Origin: Duganella rivi
GTDB taxonomy: Bacteria > Pseudomonadota > Gammaproteobacteria > Burkholderiales > Burkholderiaceae_D
Assembly (NCBI RefSeq): GCF_009857435.1
Contig: NZ_WWCK01000005.1
Coordinates: 434,001-498,000 of the forward strand
DNA: 64,000 nt
Direction: 5' to 3'
Shown here: one piece after another, positions 8,403 through 16,773 of the stretch
Layout of the letters: each line of letters starts with the position of its first letter
Numbering within the stretch: position 1 is the stretch's first letter
Program-made: the position numbers and the translations under genes
The notes under the pieces: model-generated
Databases searched by the model: none
What the model saw: the letters and a program-made list of their open reading frames with translations, nothing else
Told to the model about the DNA's origin: nothing

Positions 8403-10823
8403 TTACAACGGTACGGCGTCGTTTTCGCGCTGGAAGTGGCGATGGCCACCCAACGCTGCGCGGAATGCTGCCATCCCGCCGTCCAGCCCATCGACAGAAA
8501 CGCACCACAGCGCTGGATCAGGCGATCCATCGAGTAGCACCGGCGGCACACCCGCCGCCTCCAGCAACTGCTTGCCGGCGCCTATCGCCAGCATTGGCTT
8601 GCTATGGCGGTATTGCAGGCGCACGAAATCACGCGCGTCGGAGTCACCGGCCAGCATCGCCGCACTGGCCGCGCCATCAGCCACGATCACGGCGTCGTAC
8701 AGCACCGCCGGCCCGGCCTCCATCGAAATTTCGACATCGAGCCGGCTGCCGTCTGCTGCGACCAGTTGCCCCAGTTGCGACGCCACCACGCGCGGCACCG
8801 CGCCAGCAGCCAGCAAATCGGCGTAGACGGCTTTGAGACTGGCCGCATCTACGCCATGCCCGGCCAGGATCGCTACCTTGCGCCCCTTGGCGCCGGTCGC
8901 ACCGGGACGCGACAGCAGCGACAAGGCAGGCGACGGTTCATAATGCGGCGAGGGCGCGTCGGTGGCCAAAGGCATCGGCGGCGGCACTTCCAGTCCCAGT
9001 CCTTGCGCCACGCCCTCCGCCAGTATCGGATCGACGTTGGCCAACATCGACAGCAGCCGCAGGCGGATGGCTGGTGTCTGCACCTTGGTCAATTCAAAGC
9101 GGTAGGCGTTGACGATGTGGGCCTGTTCGGCAGGACTTTGGCTAATCCAGAACAAGCGCGCTTGCGAATAATGATCCGCAAACAGTTCCGGCTTGCCGCG
9201 CACCTTGTCTTCCGGCGGCTGCGGCATCTGGCTGCGCGCCGTGGTGAAGCCCGCCATGCCGGCCTGGAAGGGACAACCTCCGCCCAGCGAATTCGGCTCG
9301 TACGACACGCGGCCGCGATGAACGGCCTGGCGATGCATGCCGTCGCGCTGGTTGTTGTGCACCGGCGCTAAAGGTGCATTGATCGGAATCTCGTGAAAAT
9401 TCACGCCACCGAGGCGGCTGATCTGCGTATCCAGATACGAATGGATGCGCCCTTGCAGCAGCGGATCATTGGTGAAGTCGATCCCCGGCACAATGTGCGC
9501 GGTGCAGAAGGCTACCTGCTCGGTCTCGGCGAAGAAGTTGTCGGGATTGCGGTTCAAGATCAATTTGCCCACCGGCTGCACCGGCACCAATTCTTCCGGC
9601 ACGATTTTGGTGGCATCCAGCACATCGAACGGGAAGCCTGCCGCTTGTTCCTCGGTGAAGATTTGCAAACCGAGTTCCCACTCGGGATAGGCGCCAGCCT
9701 CAATCGCTTCCCACAAATCACGGCGGTGGAAGTCAGGGTCGGCGCCGATGATCTTGGCCGCTTCGTCCCACACCAGCGAGTGCGTGCCGCCTACCGGATT
9801 CCAATGGAATTTGCAGAACACGGATGCGCCCTCCGCATTCACCAAGCGGAAGGTATGCACGCCGAAGCCCTGCATGGTGCGGTAGCTGCGCGGAATGGCG
9901 CGGTCGGACATATGCCACATCAGCATGTGCGTCGATTCAGGCATCAGCGTGACGAAGTCCCAGAAGGTATCGTGGGCGCTGGCCGCCTGCGGCATGGCGT
10001 GATGCGGTTCCGGCTTGACGGAGTGGATCAAGTCCGGGAACTTCATCGCATCCTGAATGAAGAACACAGGCATGTTATTGCCGACCAAATCCCAGTTGCC
10101 TTCGTCGGTGTAAAACTTGACGGCGAAGCCGCGTACATCGCGCACCGTGTCGGCCGAGCCGCGTTCCCCTGCTACGGTCGAAAAGCGCACAAACACCGGC
10201 GTACGTTTACCAGCGGCGGCAAACGGCGCTGCGCGGGTAATCGGGCTGAGATCCTGATAGCTTTCGAAGTAGCCGTGTGCGGCCGAGCCGCGCGCATGCA
10301 CCACGCGTTCCGGTATGCGTTCGTGATCGAAGTGGGTAATTTTTTCACGCAGGATGAAGTCTTCCAGCGCAGTCGGGCCACGCAGGCCGACTTTAAGCGA
10401 GTTCTGGTTGTCCGCAATCGGCACGCCCTGATTGGTGGTCAGGCGCTGTTCGCCGCCGTCGGCGCGCACGCGATCCAGATCACCGGCGGGGCATACGCCG
10501 ACCGGCGGTACGCCATCACCCGTTTTCGGCGAAGCGAAAGTTTCGCCCGCCGTGCTGGCGGCGGCAACGACATGCGGCACCGGGCAGGTCTTGCCCGGCA
10601 TCGGCGCTCGCGCAGCGTCACCGTGTTCGCCTTCTTTGTTGGGATTGAATGTGACCTCGGCCGCCATTTTCTGACCGCCGTCGACTTTATCCAGCAAGGT
10701 CTGTTCGCGGGTGCTGGCGCCGCCCAAATGATCGGGTGGCGGAGCCGACGAGGGCCCCGACACCGTGCTCAATATTGAACCAGCCCCCATCACGGAGGCT
10801 GGTGATTTTTTATTGGCCGTCAT
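8403..10823 (-). CDS. katE: Large-subunit catalase HPII
   Basis: Clade-2 monofunctional haem catalase (806 residues from the chosen start) that dismutates hydrogen peroxide in the cytoplasm. The active-site His region ([15 protein letters not shown]), the distal Asn region ([19 protein letters not shown]) and the proximal haem-ligand Tyr region ([13 protein letters not shown]) are all present. The extra C-terminal flavodoxin/GATase1-like domain of HPII enzymes covers roughly the last 150 residues. The ATG at 10823 lies one base after the stop of the DUF883 gene and has no good ribosome site of its own, so translation is probably coupled to that gene. Confidence 0.95.
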   Translation of the reverse strand: MTANKKSPASVMGAGSILSTVSGPSSAPPPDHLGGASTREQTLLDKVDGGQKMAAEVTFNPNKEGEHGDAARAPMPGKTCPVPHVVAAASTAGETFASPKTGDGVPPVGVCPAGDLDRVRADGGEQRLTTNQGVPIADNQNSLKVGLRGPTALEDFILREKITHFDHERIPERVVHARGSAAHGYFESYQDLSPITRAAPFAAAGKRTPVFVRFSTVAGERGSADTVRDVRGFAVKFYTDEGNWDLVGNNMPVFFIQDAMKFPDLIHSVKPEPHHAMPQAASAHDTFWDFVTLMPESTHMLMWHMSDRAIPRSYRTMQGFGVHTFRLVNAEGASVFCKFHWNPVGGTHSLVWDEAAKIIGADPDFHRRDLWEAIEAGAYPEWELGLQIFTEEQAAGFPFDVLDATKIVPEELVPVQPVGKLILNRNPDNFFAETEQVAFCTAHIVPGIDFTNDPLLQGRIHSYLDTQISRLGGVNFHEIPINAPLAPVHNNQRDGMHRQAVHRGRVSYEPNSLGGGCPFQAGMAGFTTARSQMPQPPEDKVRGKPELFADHYSQARLFWISQSPAEQAHIVNAYRFELTKVQTPAIRLRLLSMLANVDPILAEGVAQGLGLEVPPPMPLATDAPSPHYEPSPALSLLSRPGATGAKGRKVAILAGHGVDAASLKAVYADLLAAGAVPRVVASQLGQLVAADGSRLDVEISMEAGPAVLYDAVIVADGAASAAMLAGDSDARDFVRLQYRHSKPMLAIGAGKQLLEAAGVPPVLLDGSPDPALWCVSVDGLDGGMAAFRAALGGHRHFQRENDAVPL

Positions 10824-10824
10824 A

Positions 10825-11178
10825 TCATTTGCTGCTGCGCGAACCGAGCAGCTTGGACAAGCCATAACCAGCGGCGGCAGCCACCAGTACCGAGATCACA
10901 GGGCTGGCGCGCACGTGGTTGCGGCTCGATTCGGTGAATACCTTGGCGCTGGCAGCCAGTTGCTTGCCGCGCGCAGCCAGACGCTCCGAGGTGCTTTCGG
11001 TCGTATCGGCAACTTTGTCGACACCGTTGTGCGCCTTGGCGGCCAGGCGATCCGTTACCGCCGGCACCTGCTCAGCCACTTTGTCGATGGTGGCATGAGC
11101 GTCGGCACGCAGGTCTTTGCCGATTTGGGTAACGCCGTCGCGGGCTTGATTGATTTTGCTGTCAGTGCTGTTTTCCAT
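10825..11178 (-). CDS. DUF883 (ElaB/YqjD-like) membrane-anchored protein
   Basis: A 117-residue protein with a charged amphipathic helical body and one C-terminal membrane segment (VISVLVAAAAGYGLSKLLG) followed by a basic tail, the layout of the ElaB/YqjD/DUF883 family. E. coli members are stationary-phase inner-membrane proteins that bind ribosomes. The start at 11178 is chosen for its GAGAGGA site. Its stop is separated by one base from the katE start, so both are made from one message. The pairing suggests a shared stationary-phase or oxidative-stress programme, which is inference. Confidence 0.8.
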   Translation of the reverse strand: MENSTDSKINQARDGVTQIGKDLRADAHATIDKVAEQVPAVTDRLAAKAHNGVDKVADTTESTSERLAARGKQLAASAKVFTESSRNHVRASPVISVLVAAAAGYGLSKLLGSRSSK

Positions 11179-11315
11179 GATGAGATCCTCTCGTTGTATG
11201 TCAGGTTGGAAGATCCACAATAAGCCCATCGCACCGGCCTAACCGTGCGGAAGCTAACAATAGGCAAAATGCCCTGCTATGTGAACTGGCACACGGACTG
11301 GACGTGCGGGCGGGC

Positions 11316-11332
11316 GCATGCTCGGAGCATGC
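11316..11332. promoter_or_regulatory. 17-bp palindrome upstream of the Ala/Gln-rich gene
   Basis: GCATGCTC and GAGCATGC flank a single central base, ending 21 bases before the ATG at 11354. It could be an operator or a leader hairpin. The rest of 11179-11353 holds the divergent promoters of the DUF883 gene and this gene; no clear sigma boxes stand out. Confidence 0.35.
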
Positions 11333-11353
11333 TTGGTTTACCGGGAGTGCAGC

Positions 11354-13360
11354 ATGTTTCCTATCTCATCCTTAACACCGTCCGCGACTACGGAATTGCA
11401 GCCGGTCAACGCGACCACTGCGGCGACGGCCGTTTCGAATGGCGGCGTTGGCACCGTGGGTTCGGCCACCGATGCGCCGCCCGCAAGCTCGGTGCAGGTG
11501 GATTTGTCGCCGGTGGCGAGTTTCCTGCTGACAGTGAGCAGTGCACAGGAGCAGTTGTCGGGGGTGCAGGCGAACCTCGCGCAGCGGGCGGATACGGTGA
11601 ATGCGGCGGTGCAGGATGTGGTCGATGCGTTCAACTTGCTGCCATCGGTGGATTTTGACCAAGGGGCAGTGCAGCAAGCGTCCTTGCTCAACAACCTGGT
11701 CAGCAGTTTGAACCAATCCAACAATGACGGGGCCAATTCGCAGGCACAGAACCTGGCGCAGGTGGGCGTGACCTTGCAGCCGCCGCTGCTGTCGGACTTG
11801 GCGGGCGGCTTGTCGCTGGAGCCGGAGGTGCTGCGGGCCGCCGTCAATACCAACAACCAGCAGACCACCTCGACGCTGCAAAATACCCTGAATACATTCC
11901 GCCAGATTGCCACGGACTTCGCAGAGCAGCTCAGTGCTGCGGGCAGTTCGCAGATTGCGGGACTGAACCCTGAGAGGCCACAGCCGTTAACGCCCGAAGA
12001 TGCGGCCGCCAACGCGCGGCTGGATCTGGCACGGGCGGCACTGGATAACTTCGGGCAGAATCCCCTGCCGGCGACGGCAGCGGATCTGCTGGCGGCGCAG
12101 CGGGCGCGTCTGGAGCAGGCGGTCAATGGCCAGCAACAGCAGGTGCCGTCGCCGATCGTGGCGGCGCAGAATACATACCAGCAGCAGTTGCAAGGCGCGC
12201 AGCAGGGCAATCTCCAGCAATCGCAGCAGCCACAGCAGACACAGGCCGCGTTGAACCGGCAGTCGCAGCTGGAGCAAGCGCAAGTAGCGCAGCAGGCGCG
12301 GGTGCAGTCGGCCGCAGGCCAGTTGCTCAACGCTCAGCAGGCGCAGGCGGCACAGGTGGCGGGCTTGCAGCAGACGCTGACCGCCAACCGCGCCGCCGCC
12401 GCGCTCGCGCAACAAACTGCGGCGGCGCAGGCCGAAGCACAGCAAGCAAGCGCCACGCAGTCGGCGGCGCAGCAGCAGAACATCGCGCTGTCGGCCACCC
12501 AACAAGCGGCCGCCGCGCAATCGGCGCAGCAAACCGACGCTGCACAACCAGCGCAGCAGGCTACTGAGGCGCAATCGCAAGCCGGTCAAGCGGAGGAAGC
12601 GGACGGAGCGCCATCCGCCGCGCAGCAGGCACAGTCCACCGCCCAGGCGCAGACGGCGCGGCAGCAGGCCACCGCCACCGTCAATAATGCTACCGTAGCG
12701 GCGCAGGTAGCGCAGCAGCAGGCCATCGCAGCGCAGAATGCTGCGCAGAGCGTGCTCAATCTGTCTGCCAACGCCACGCCGGCGCAGCAAGCAGCCGTTG
12801 CCCAAAACGCGGCGGTGCAGGTGGCGATCGCCAACTCGGCGGCGCAAGCGGCGGCATTGCAAGCGCAGGCGGCACAGAACGCGGCCGACATCATGGCCGC
12901 GCAAAACGCCGCAGCCAATGCTGCCGTAGCGCAAGCGCGCGCCGCGCAGAACAACGCCACTACCGCCGATGCCGCCACCACGGCGGCGAGCGTCGCGGCA
13001 CAGCAAGTGGCCGCCGCGCAGGAAACCGCCGCCAGCCTCAGCGCGGCGAACGCCGCAGCAGCGCAAGCCGCGCAACAAGCGGCAGCCGCCGCCAGCGCTG
13101 CCCAGCAAGCCGCAGCCGCCCAGGCGGCGACGGCAGAACAAAACGCTGCTGCCCAGGCAGCGGCGGCACGGAATGCCGCCAATGCGCCGACTGATCCACT
13201 ACGCGCCAACCCTGCGCTGGCCGCCGCCATCGCCGCGTACAACATCAGCGAGCTAGCGGGCCCGAATGCCCGCGCCGCGCAAACTGCCAACGCTGTTATT
13301 CCACCAGTGACGGCAGTAGACGCCGCAGCGCCGGCACGAAGCATCGGCAGCACGCCGTAA
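11354..13360 (+). CDS. Ala/Gln-rich repetitive protein without lysine; function unknown
   Basis: The 668-residue product is unrecognised. The start at 11354 has GGGAG 7 bases upstream; a longer frame from 11318 is less likely. Residues 1-250 are mixed (Ser, Asn, Leu, Val), with several helical stretches. From about residue 250 on it is almost wholly Ala and Gln in irregular AAQQ/AQAA patterns, predicting long helix or coiled coil. I find no Lys, Cys, His or Trp in the whole protein. There is no signal peptide or membrane helix. It is a single-gene unit with a palindrome at 11316-11332 ahead. The composition recalls surface, fibre or flagellar-length proteins, but nothing proves this. Confidence 0.75.
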   Translation: MFPISSLTPSATTELQPVNATTAATAVSNGGVGTVGSATDAPPASSVQVDLSPVASFLLTVSSAQEQLSGVQANLAQRADTVNAAVQDVVDAFNLLPSVDFDQGAVQQASLLNNLVSSLNQSNNDGANSQAQNLAQVGVTLQPPLLSDLAGGLSLEPEVLRAAVNTNNQQTTSTLQNTLNTFRQIATDFAEQLSAAGSSQIAGLNPERPQPLTPEDAAANARLDLARAALDNFGQNPLPATAADLLAAQRARLEQAVNGQQQQVPSPIVAAQNTYQQQLQGAQQGNLQQSQQPQQTQAALNRQSQLEQAQVAQQARVQSAAGQLLNAQQAQAAQVAGLQQTLTANRAAAALAQQTAAAQAEAQQASATQSAAQQQNIALSATQQAAAAQSAQQTDAAQPAQQATEAQSQAGQAEEADGAPSAAQQAQSTAQAQTARQQATATVNNATVAAQVAQQQAIAAQNAAQSVLNLSANATPAQQAAVAQNAAVQVAIANSAAQAAALQAQAAQNAADIMAAQNAAANAAVAQARAAQNNATTADAATTAASVAAQQVAAAQETAASLSAANAAAAQAAQQAAAAASAAQQAAAAQAATAEQNAAAQAAAARNAANAPTDPLRANPALAAAIAAYNISELAGPNARAAQTANAVIPPVTAVDAAAPARSIGSTP

Positions 13361-13501
13361 GCCTAAGCCACGCTGGCAGCCGCACCGCCTTCCGCAGACC
13401 GCGATTCCTCGTCGCGTTACCAACCGGTCGCGCTGCCGCTGGCCACGCGCCAGATGGCCGGTTTTTCAGTGGCGCCCGATTTTTCTGCAATAATCTGGCG
13501 C

Positions 13502-14290
13502 ATGCCGACTTTTATGCCGCCACCGCGCTTCCGCTACACGGGCTTCCTGCTCGCCGCCCTGCTGTGCTGCGTCCCGGCCCCGCGCGCCATGGCCGGCCCG
13601 CAAACCGTGCCGCTGCTGATCGGCGACACGCTCGACGAACAAGGCAAGCCGAAACCTCTCAGCCCGATCAAGCGCCAGCTGCTGGATGCGATCGAGCGGG
13701 AACTAGGCATTGTCTTCGAACTGCGCATGTACCCATGGGCGCGCGCCGAGCGCTATGCCCTCGACGGCGTGGCACTGATCTTTGGCCTGCCCAAAAACGC
13801 CGACCGCCTGCACGCCCTGCGCTACTCCGACGTCGCCGCCTACAACAAGCTGTGGATCGTCACCCGCAGCGACGCCACCTTCCGCTTCAATACCATCGAA
13901 GACCTGCGCGGAAAATCCATTGGCGTAGTGCGCGGCTATAACTACGGCGAAGAAGTGGAGCGCGCACGCGGCACCGTCTTTCGCACCGATGAAAACATCG
14001 CCTCGCGCAGCACCCGCCTGACGCGGCTCATGCTCAAGCGCGTGGACGCGGTGCTGCTTTACCACCCAAGCCAGCAAACCGCGCGCGAAGTCGAAGCCGA
14101 AATCAACGCCTACATGGCGCCGCGCCTGCAAAGCATCGGCGCCGCCGCCAACGCCGGCTACAGCGTGCTGCCCAAGCCGCTGGCCACCGACGCCGGTGTC
14201 TTTTTCGCCATCGCCAGCAATAAGGATGACGGCATCATCGGCCGCATCAACGCAGCACTGGCCCGTATCCACCAGCGCGCACCGAATTAA
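13502..14290 (+). CDS. Periplasmic solute-binding protein (SBP_bac_3-like)
   Basis: A 262-residue exported protein of the extracellular solute-binding family 3 fold. The start at 13502 (or 13514) gives a signal peptide ending near AMA-GPQ; the frame extends further upstream but without a signal. Visible family features are the first lobe (PLLIGDTLDE) and the hinge segment with DLRGKSIGVVRGYNYG. There is no ABC permease or ATPase beside it and no catalytic or signalling domain attached, so it may be an orphan amino-acid-type binding protein. 13361-13501 ahead of it shows only a possible -10 box (CAATAAT near 13490). Confidence 0.75.
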   Translation: MPTFMPPPRFRYTGFLLAALLCCVPAPRAMAGPQTVPLLIGDTLDEQGKPKPLSPIKRQLLDAIERELGIVFELRMYPWARAERYALDGVALIFGLPKNADRLHALRYSDVAAYNKLWIVTRSDATFRFNTIEDLRGKSIGVVRGYNYGEEVERARGTVFRTDENIASRSTRLTRLMLKRVDAVLLYHPSQQTAREVEAEINAYMAPRLQSIGAAANAGYSVLPKPLATDAGVFFAIASNKDDGIIGRINAALARIHQRAPN

Positions 14291-14395
14291 ATTCAGAACG
14301 AGCACCATTTGAAGCCCCAACTCGCACGATAATATTTTGCGTTTTTGGCGATAATCACCGGATCATCAAAACCGCAGTTCGAATCAGGAGATCGC

Positions 14396-15517
14396 ATGAA
14401 ATTGAAGCATACCGCCGCCGCACTGGCCTTGTTGACCGCTTTCGGCGTCCAGGCGCAAGACACCGTTGTCAAAATCGGCCATAGCGGCCCGTTGTCCGGC
14501 TCCCAATCCTTCTCCGGCAAGGACAACGAAAGCGGCGCGCGCCTCGCGGTGGAAGAACTCAACGCCAAGCCGCTCACCGTCGGCGGCAAAAAACTCAAAT
14601 TCGAACTGCTGTCGGAAGACGACCAAGGCGACCCGAAAGCCGGCGTGGCCGCAGCACAGAAACTGATCGATAGCGGCGTGCGCTACGTGGTCGGCCCATA
14701 CAACTCGGGCGTGGCGATTCCTGCCTCGCGCGCCTACAACGACGCCGGCGCATTGATCGCCACCGTCGCCACCAATCCAAAGCTGACGCAGCAAGGCTAC
14801 AAGGGCCTGTTCCGCGTGAACGCCAGCGACACCCAGCTCGGCTCCAAGATGGCGCTGTACGCCGCCAATGAACTGAAGCTGAAGAACGTGGCCGTCATCG
14901 ACGACCGCACCGCTTTCGGCCAAGGCGTGGCGGAAGAGTTCAAGAAGCAGGCCAAGGCCGCCGGCATGACCGTGGCCGGCCACGAGTTCACCAACGACAA
15001 AGCCTTCGACTTCACCGCCATCCTGACCAAACTGAAAACCAAGAAGGTGGAAGCGATCTTCTTCGGCGGCTATGCACCGCAAGCGGCGCCGATGGCGCGC
15101 CAGATGAAACAGCTGGGCATCAACGCCAAGCTGCTGGGCGGCGATACCATCTGCACCGCAGAAATGGGTAAGCTGGGCGGCGACGCTGTCGGCGATAACG
15201 TCCTGTGCTCGCAAGGCGGCGCGATTCTGGAAAAAGCCTCTTCCGGCCCAGCCTTCAAAGCCAAGTTCAAAGCACGCTTCAAGCAGGAAGCCGACGTCTA
15301 CGCCGCCGCTTACTACGACGCCGTGATGATGTACGCGCAAGCGATGCAGAAGGCCAACACCATCGATGCGCAGAAAGTGCAAGCCATCATTAGCGCCGGC
15401 TCCTACCAAGGCGTCGCCGGTACTTACGCCTTTGACGCCAAGGGCGATATGAAGCAATCGCCGGTGACCATCTTCACCTTCAAGGCCGGCCAGCCTTCGC
15501 CGCTGACCAGCTATTAA
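14396..15517 (+). CDS. Branched-chain amino acid ABC transporter binding protein (LivJ/LivK-like)
   Basis: Periplasmic Leu/Ile/Val-binding-type receptor, 373 residues. The start has CAGGAG 5 bases upstream and a signal peptide ending AFGVQA-QDTVV. The family's VKIGHSGPLSGSQ opening and YVVGPYNSGVAIPASRAYND block are clear. No membrane or ATPase subunit lies beside it, so it must work with a transporter encoded elsewhere. It converges on the oxygenase gene and the two overlap at their stop codons (15514-15517). Confidence 0.9.
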   Translation: MKLKHTAAALALLTAFGVQAQDTVVKIGHSGPLSGSQSFSGKDNESGARLAVEELNAKPLTVGGKKLKFELLSEDDQGDPKAGVAAAQKLIDSGVRYVVGPYNSGVAIPASRAYNDAGALIATVATNPKLTQQGYKGLFRVNASDTQLGSKMALYAANELKLKNVAVIDDRTAFGQGVAEEFKKQAKAAGMTVAGHEFTNDKAFDFTAILTKLKTKKVEAIFFGGYAPQAAPMARQMKQLGINAKLLGGDTICTAEMGKLGGDAVGDNVLCSQGGAILEKASSGPAFKAKFKARFKQEADVYAAAYYDAVMMYAQAMQKANTIDAQKVQAIISAGSYQGVAGTYAFDAKGDMKQSPVTIFTFKAGQPSPLTSY

Positions 15518-16494
15518 TAGGCTTTGAAGTTAGCGTTCACGCGCTGCTTCAAATAGTCGTCCGCACTGATGGCCGGGTATTTTTTACCCGGCCCTTCTAT
15601 CATCACATCCCGATTCGCCTGGCAGAAGAAGGCAAGGCTGTAGCGCGGCCCCTGATATTCGTGCGGCAGCGGATTTTTCACGCGGTGGAAGTTGGACGGC
15701 AGTTGATCGTCGCTCCAGCGCATCAGCATATCGCCGATATTGCAAGTGATGACATCGTCGGCCGGCTCGATGCTCGTCCATTCCTGTTCATCCATCTCCT
15801 TGCCGGGACACACCTGCAAGCCGCGCTGGTTCTTTTGCTGGAACAGCAGCGTAAGACAATCGAAGTCGGTATGCGCGCCGGCGCGCCATAAATCCAGTTT
15901 GTCCTTCATGGCCGGATCAATCGCAAAGTAATGCAGCAGCCGCAAGGTACTTTGGTAACTGGCCTGCTGCGGATCGTGCGCGCGCGTGAAGAAGTCGCTG
16001 TCGAATCCCAGCTTGTCGGCAAAGCAGGACAGCAAACGCATGCCGACTTGCCAGCACTGCGCTTCGAATTCCAGCATGGTTTGTTTGAAGCCCGGCAGTT
16101 CTTCCTCGCTCGGCCACAGCACCTCCATGTGCGGACGCGTGATTTGATACGACTCTTTTTGATCGGCAGTGCCGGTCGATGGACGCACTTGCGCCTTGCT
16201 CTCCCAGCCCGCGTTGTCGGCTTTGCGCAGCGGGTACTGCGCCTTTACTGCATCCGGCAGCGCGAAGAAAGCTTCGGCAGCGGCAAAGGCCCCGCGCACT
16301 TTTTCTAAATCGATACCGTGATTGCGGACTTGGAAAAAGCCCACGTCCACCGCTGCATCCCACAGTTCATCTGCAATCTGCGCCTTGCGCTTGTTGAAGT
16401 CCGAGAGATCGATGCGGCGGATTTCGCGCTTGCCGGTCTCGGTGCCGAGTGTGCCCATGCGGGCTTCTTTGTTCAACTCATTGAGTGCGTACAT
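15514..16494 (-). CDS. Isopenicillin N synthase-family Fe(II)/2-oxoglutarate-type oxygenase
   Basis: A 326-residue non-haem iron oxygenase. The 2-His-1-Asp triad is visible in GAHTDFDCLTLL and in NFHRVKNP, and RYSLAFF supplies the Arg-x-Ser that binds 2-oxoglutarate or substrate. The N-terminal DIOX_N region (VGFFQVRNHGID) fits too. The start at 16494 has AAGAGGA upstream; that site lies inside a hairpin controlled by a riboswitch-like leader at 16524-16572. It shares its regulation with the divergent purine-type transporter and amidohydrolase operon, so I infer a purine or related N-heterocycle as substrate rather than a beta-lactam precursor. Confidence 0.88.
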   Translation of the reverse strand: MYALNELNKEARMGTLGTETGKREIRRIDLSDFNKRKAQIADELWDAAVDVGFFQVRNHGIDLEKVRGAFAAAEAFFALPDAVKAQYPLRKADNAGWESKAQVRPSTGTADQKESYQITRPHMEVLWPSEEELPGFKQTMLEFEAQCWQVGMRLLSCFADKLGFDSDFFTRAHDPQQASYQSTLRLLHYFAIDPAMKDKLDLWRAGAHTDFDCLTLLFQQKNQRGLQVCPGKEMDEQEWTSIEPADDVITCNIGDMLMRWSDDQLPSNFHRVKNPLPHEYQGPRYSLAFFCQANRDVMIEGPGKKYPAISADDYLKQRVNANFKAY

Positions 16495-16502
16495 ATGCGT
16501 TC

Positions 16503-16529
16503 CTCTTGAATGGATGTTGGATTCAAGAG
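16503..16529 (-). promoter_or_regulatory. Shine-Dalgarno sequestering hairpin (left riboswitch expression platform)
   Basis: On the minus strand CTCTTGAAT (16529-16521) pairs perfectly with ATTCAAGAG (16511-16503), nine pairs around a 9-base loop. The second arm contains the AAGAGG ribosome site of the oxygenase gene. The first arm overlaps the 3' strand of aptamer stem P1 (16524-16529), so P1 and this hairpin exclude each other: ligand binding should free the ribosome site. Confidence 0.7.
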
Positions 16530-16572
16530 CAATTCCCTACCGGCGGGCGCCGGCTGAACGCTTATACTCTTG
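16524..16572 (-). promoter_or_regulatory. NMT1-motif (xanthine/uric acid) riboswitch candidate, left copy
   Basis: Minus-strand leader of the oxygenase gene. Outer stem P1 is CAAGAG (16572-16567) with CTCTTG (16529-16524). Inner stem P2 is CCGGC/GCCGG (16553-16549 with 16544-16540). The internal loop strands are UAUAAGCGUUCAG and UAGGGAAUUG. The right copy at 16722-16773 has the same P1 and nearly the same loops but a different, still paired P2. Size, two-stem layout, betaproteobacterial host and neighbouring NMT1-domain and purine genes match the published NMT1 motif; the class name is from memory and not model-checked. Confidence 0.75.
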
Positions 16573-16582
16573 CGGCTTGAAG

Positions 16583-16600
16583 ATGCAAATAACAGGCCAG
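16583..16600 (-). promoter_or_regulatory. Sigma-54 promoter for the oxygenase gene
   Basis: Minus strand reads TGGCCTG-TTAT-TTGCAT, matching the -24/-12 consensus TGGCACG-N4-TTGCA with the invariant GG (16598-16597) and GC (16586-16585) exactly 10 bases apart. The expected start, about 12 bases beyond the GC, falls at 16573-16574, directly at the first base of the riboswitch stem. The enhancer site is not identified; it may lie in the 95 bases between the two promoters. Confidence 0.75.
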
Positions 16601-16694
16601 CGAAAAAGCGCACATTGAAAGCGCATACGCACCAATTTCGCCGCAACGCGCATCACGGCGGTGCATGCGGCGTACCACATGCGGGCAAAAACCG

Positions 16695-16711
16695 TGGCAC
16701 AGGATTTGCAT
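16695..16711 (+). promoter_or_regulatory. Sigma-54 promoter for the transporter/amidohydrolase operon
   Basis: The sequence TGGCACA-GGAT-TTGCAT is a near-perfect -24/-12 element, GG at 16696-16697 and GC at 16708-16709. The predicted start at 16720-16721 lies just before the CAAGAG that opens the riboswitch. It mirrors the promoter at 16583-16600, so both arms of the module should depend on RpoN and an enhancer-binding activator such as NtrC, fitting nitrogen scavenging from purines. Confidence 0.8.
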
Positions 16712-16721
16712 CACAAGAGGC

Positions 16722-16773
16722 CAAGAGTATAAGCGTTCACCTGCGGTCTGCCGCAGCCGGGAAATTGCTCTTG
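16722..16773 (+). promoter_or_regulatory. NMT1-motif (xanthine/uric acid) riboswitch candidate, right copy
   Basis: P1 is CAAGAG (16722-16727) with CTCTTG (16768-16773); P2 is CTGCGG (16741-16746) with CCGCAG (16751-16756) closed by a TCTG loop. Internal loop strands are UAUAAGCGUUCAC and CCGGGAAAUUG, nearly identical to the left copy, while P2 differs in every arm yet still pairs. It leads the operon for an NMT1/THI5-like binding protein, ATPase, permease and 8-oxoguanine-deaminase-like enzyme, the known setting of this riboswitch class. Confidence 0.8.

Noticed and set aside
9393..10778. 461-codon plus-strand frame opposite katE
   Set aside because: Antisense shadow of the catalase; no ribosome site or recognisable domain.
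11987..13141. Minus-strand Arg/Leu/Gly-rich frame opposite the Ala/Gln-rich gene
   Set aside because: Its composition is simply the complement of repeated GCG/CAG codons; the plus-strand frame has the ribosome site and full length.
16601..16694. NtrC-type enhancer sites between the two sigma-54 promoters
   Set aside because: Several GCGCAT/GCACC-like pieces occur, but no pair has convincing symmetry and spacing.
16565..16732. TATAAG with TTGCAT 16 bases upstream, on both strands, as sigma-70 promoters
   Set aside because: The TATAAG lies inside the conserved internal loop of the RNA, and TTGCAT is the -12 part of a sigma-54 element whose start precedes it.
16722..16773. Classical purine (xpt-type) riboswitch
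   Set aside because: It has only two stems around an internal loop and lacks the three-way junction and conserved junction sequences of that class.
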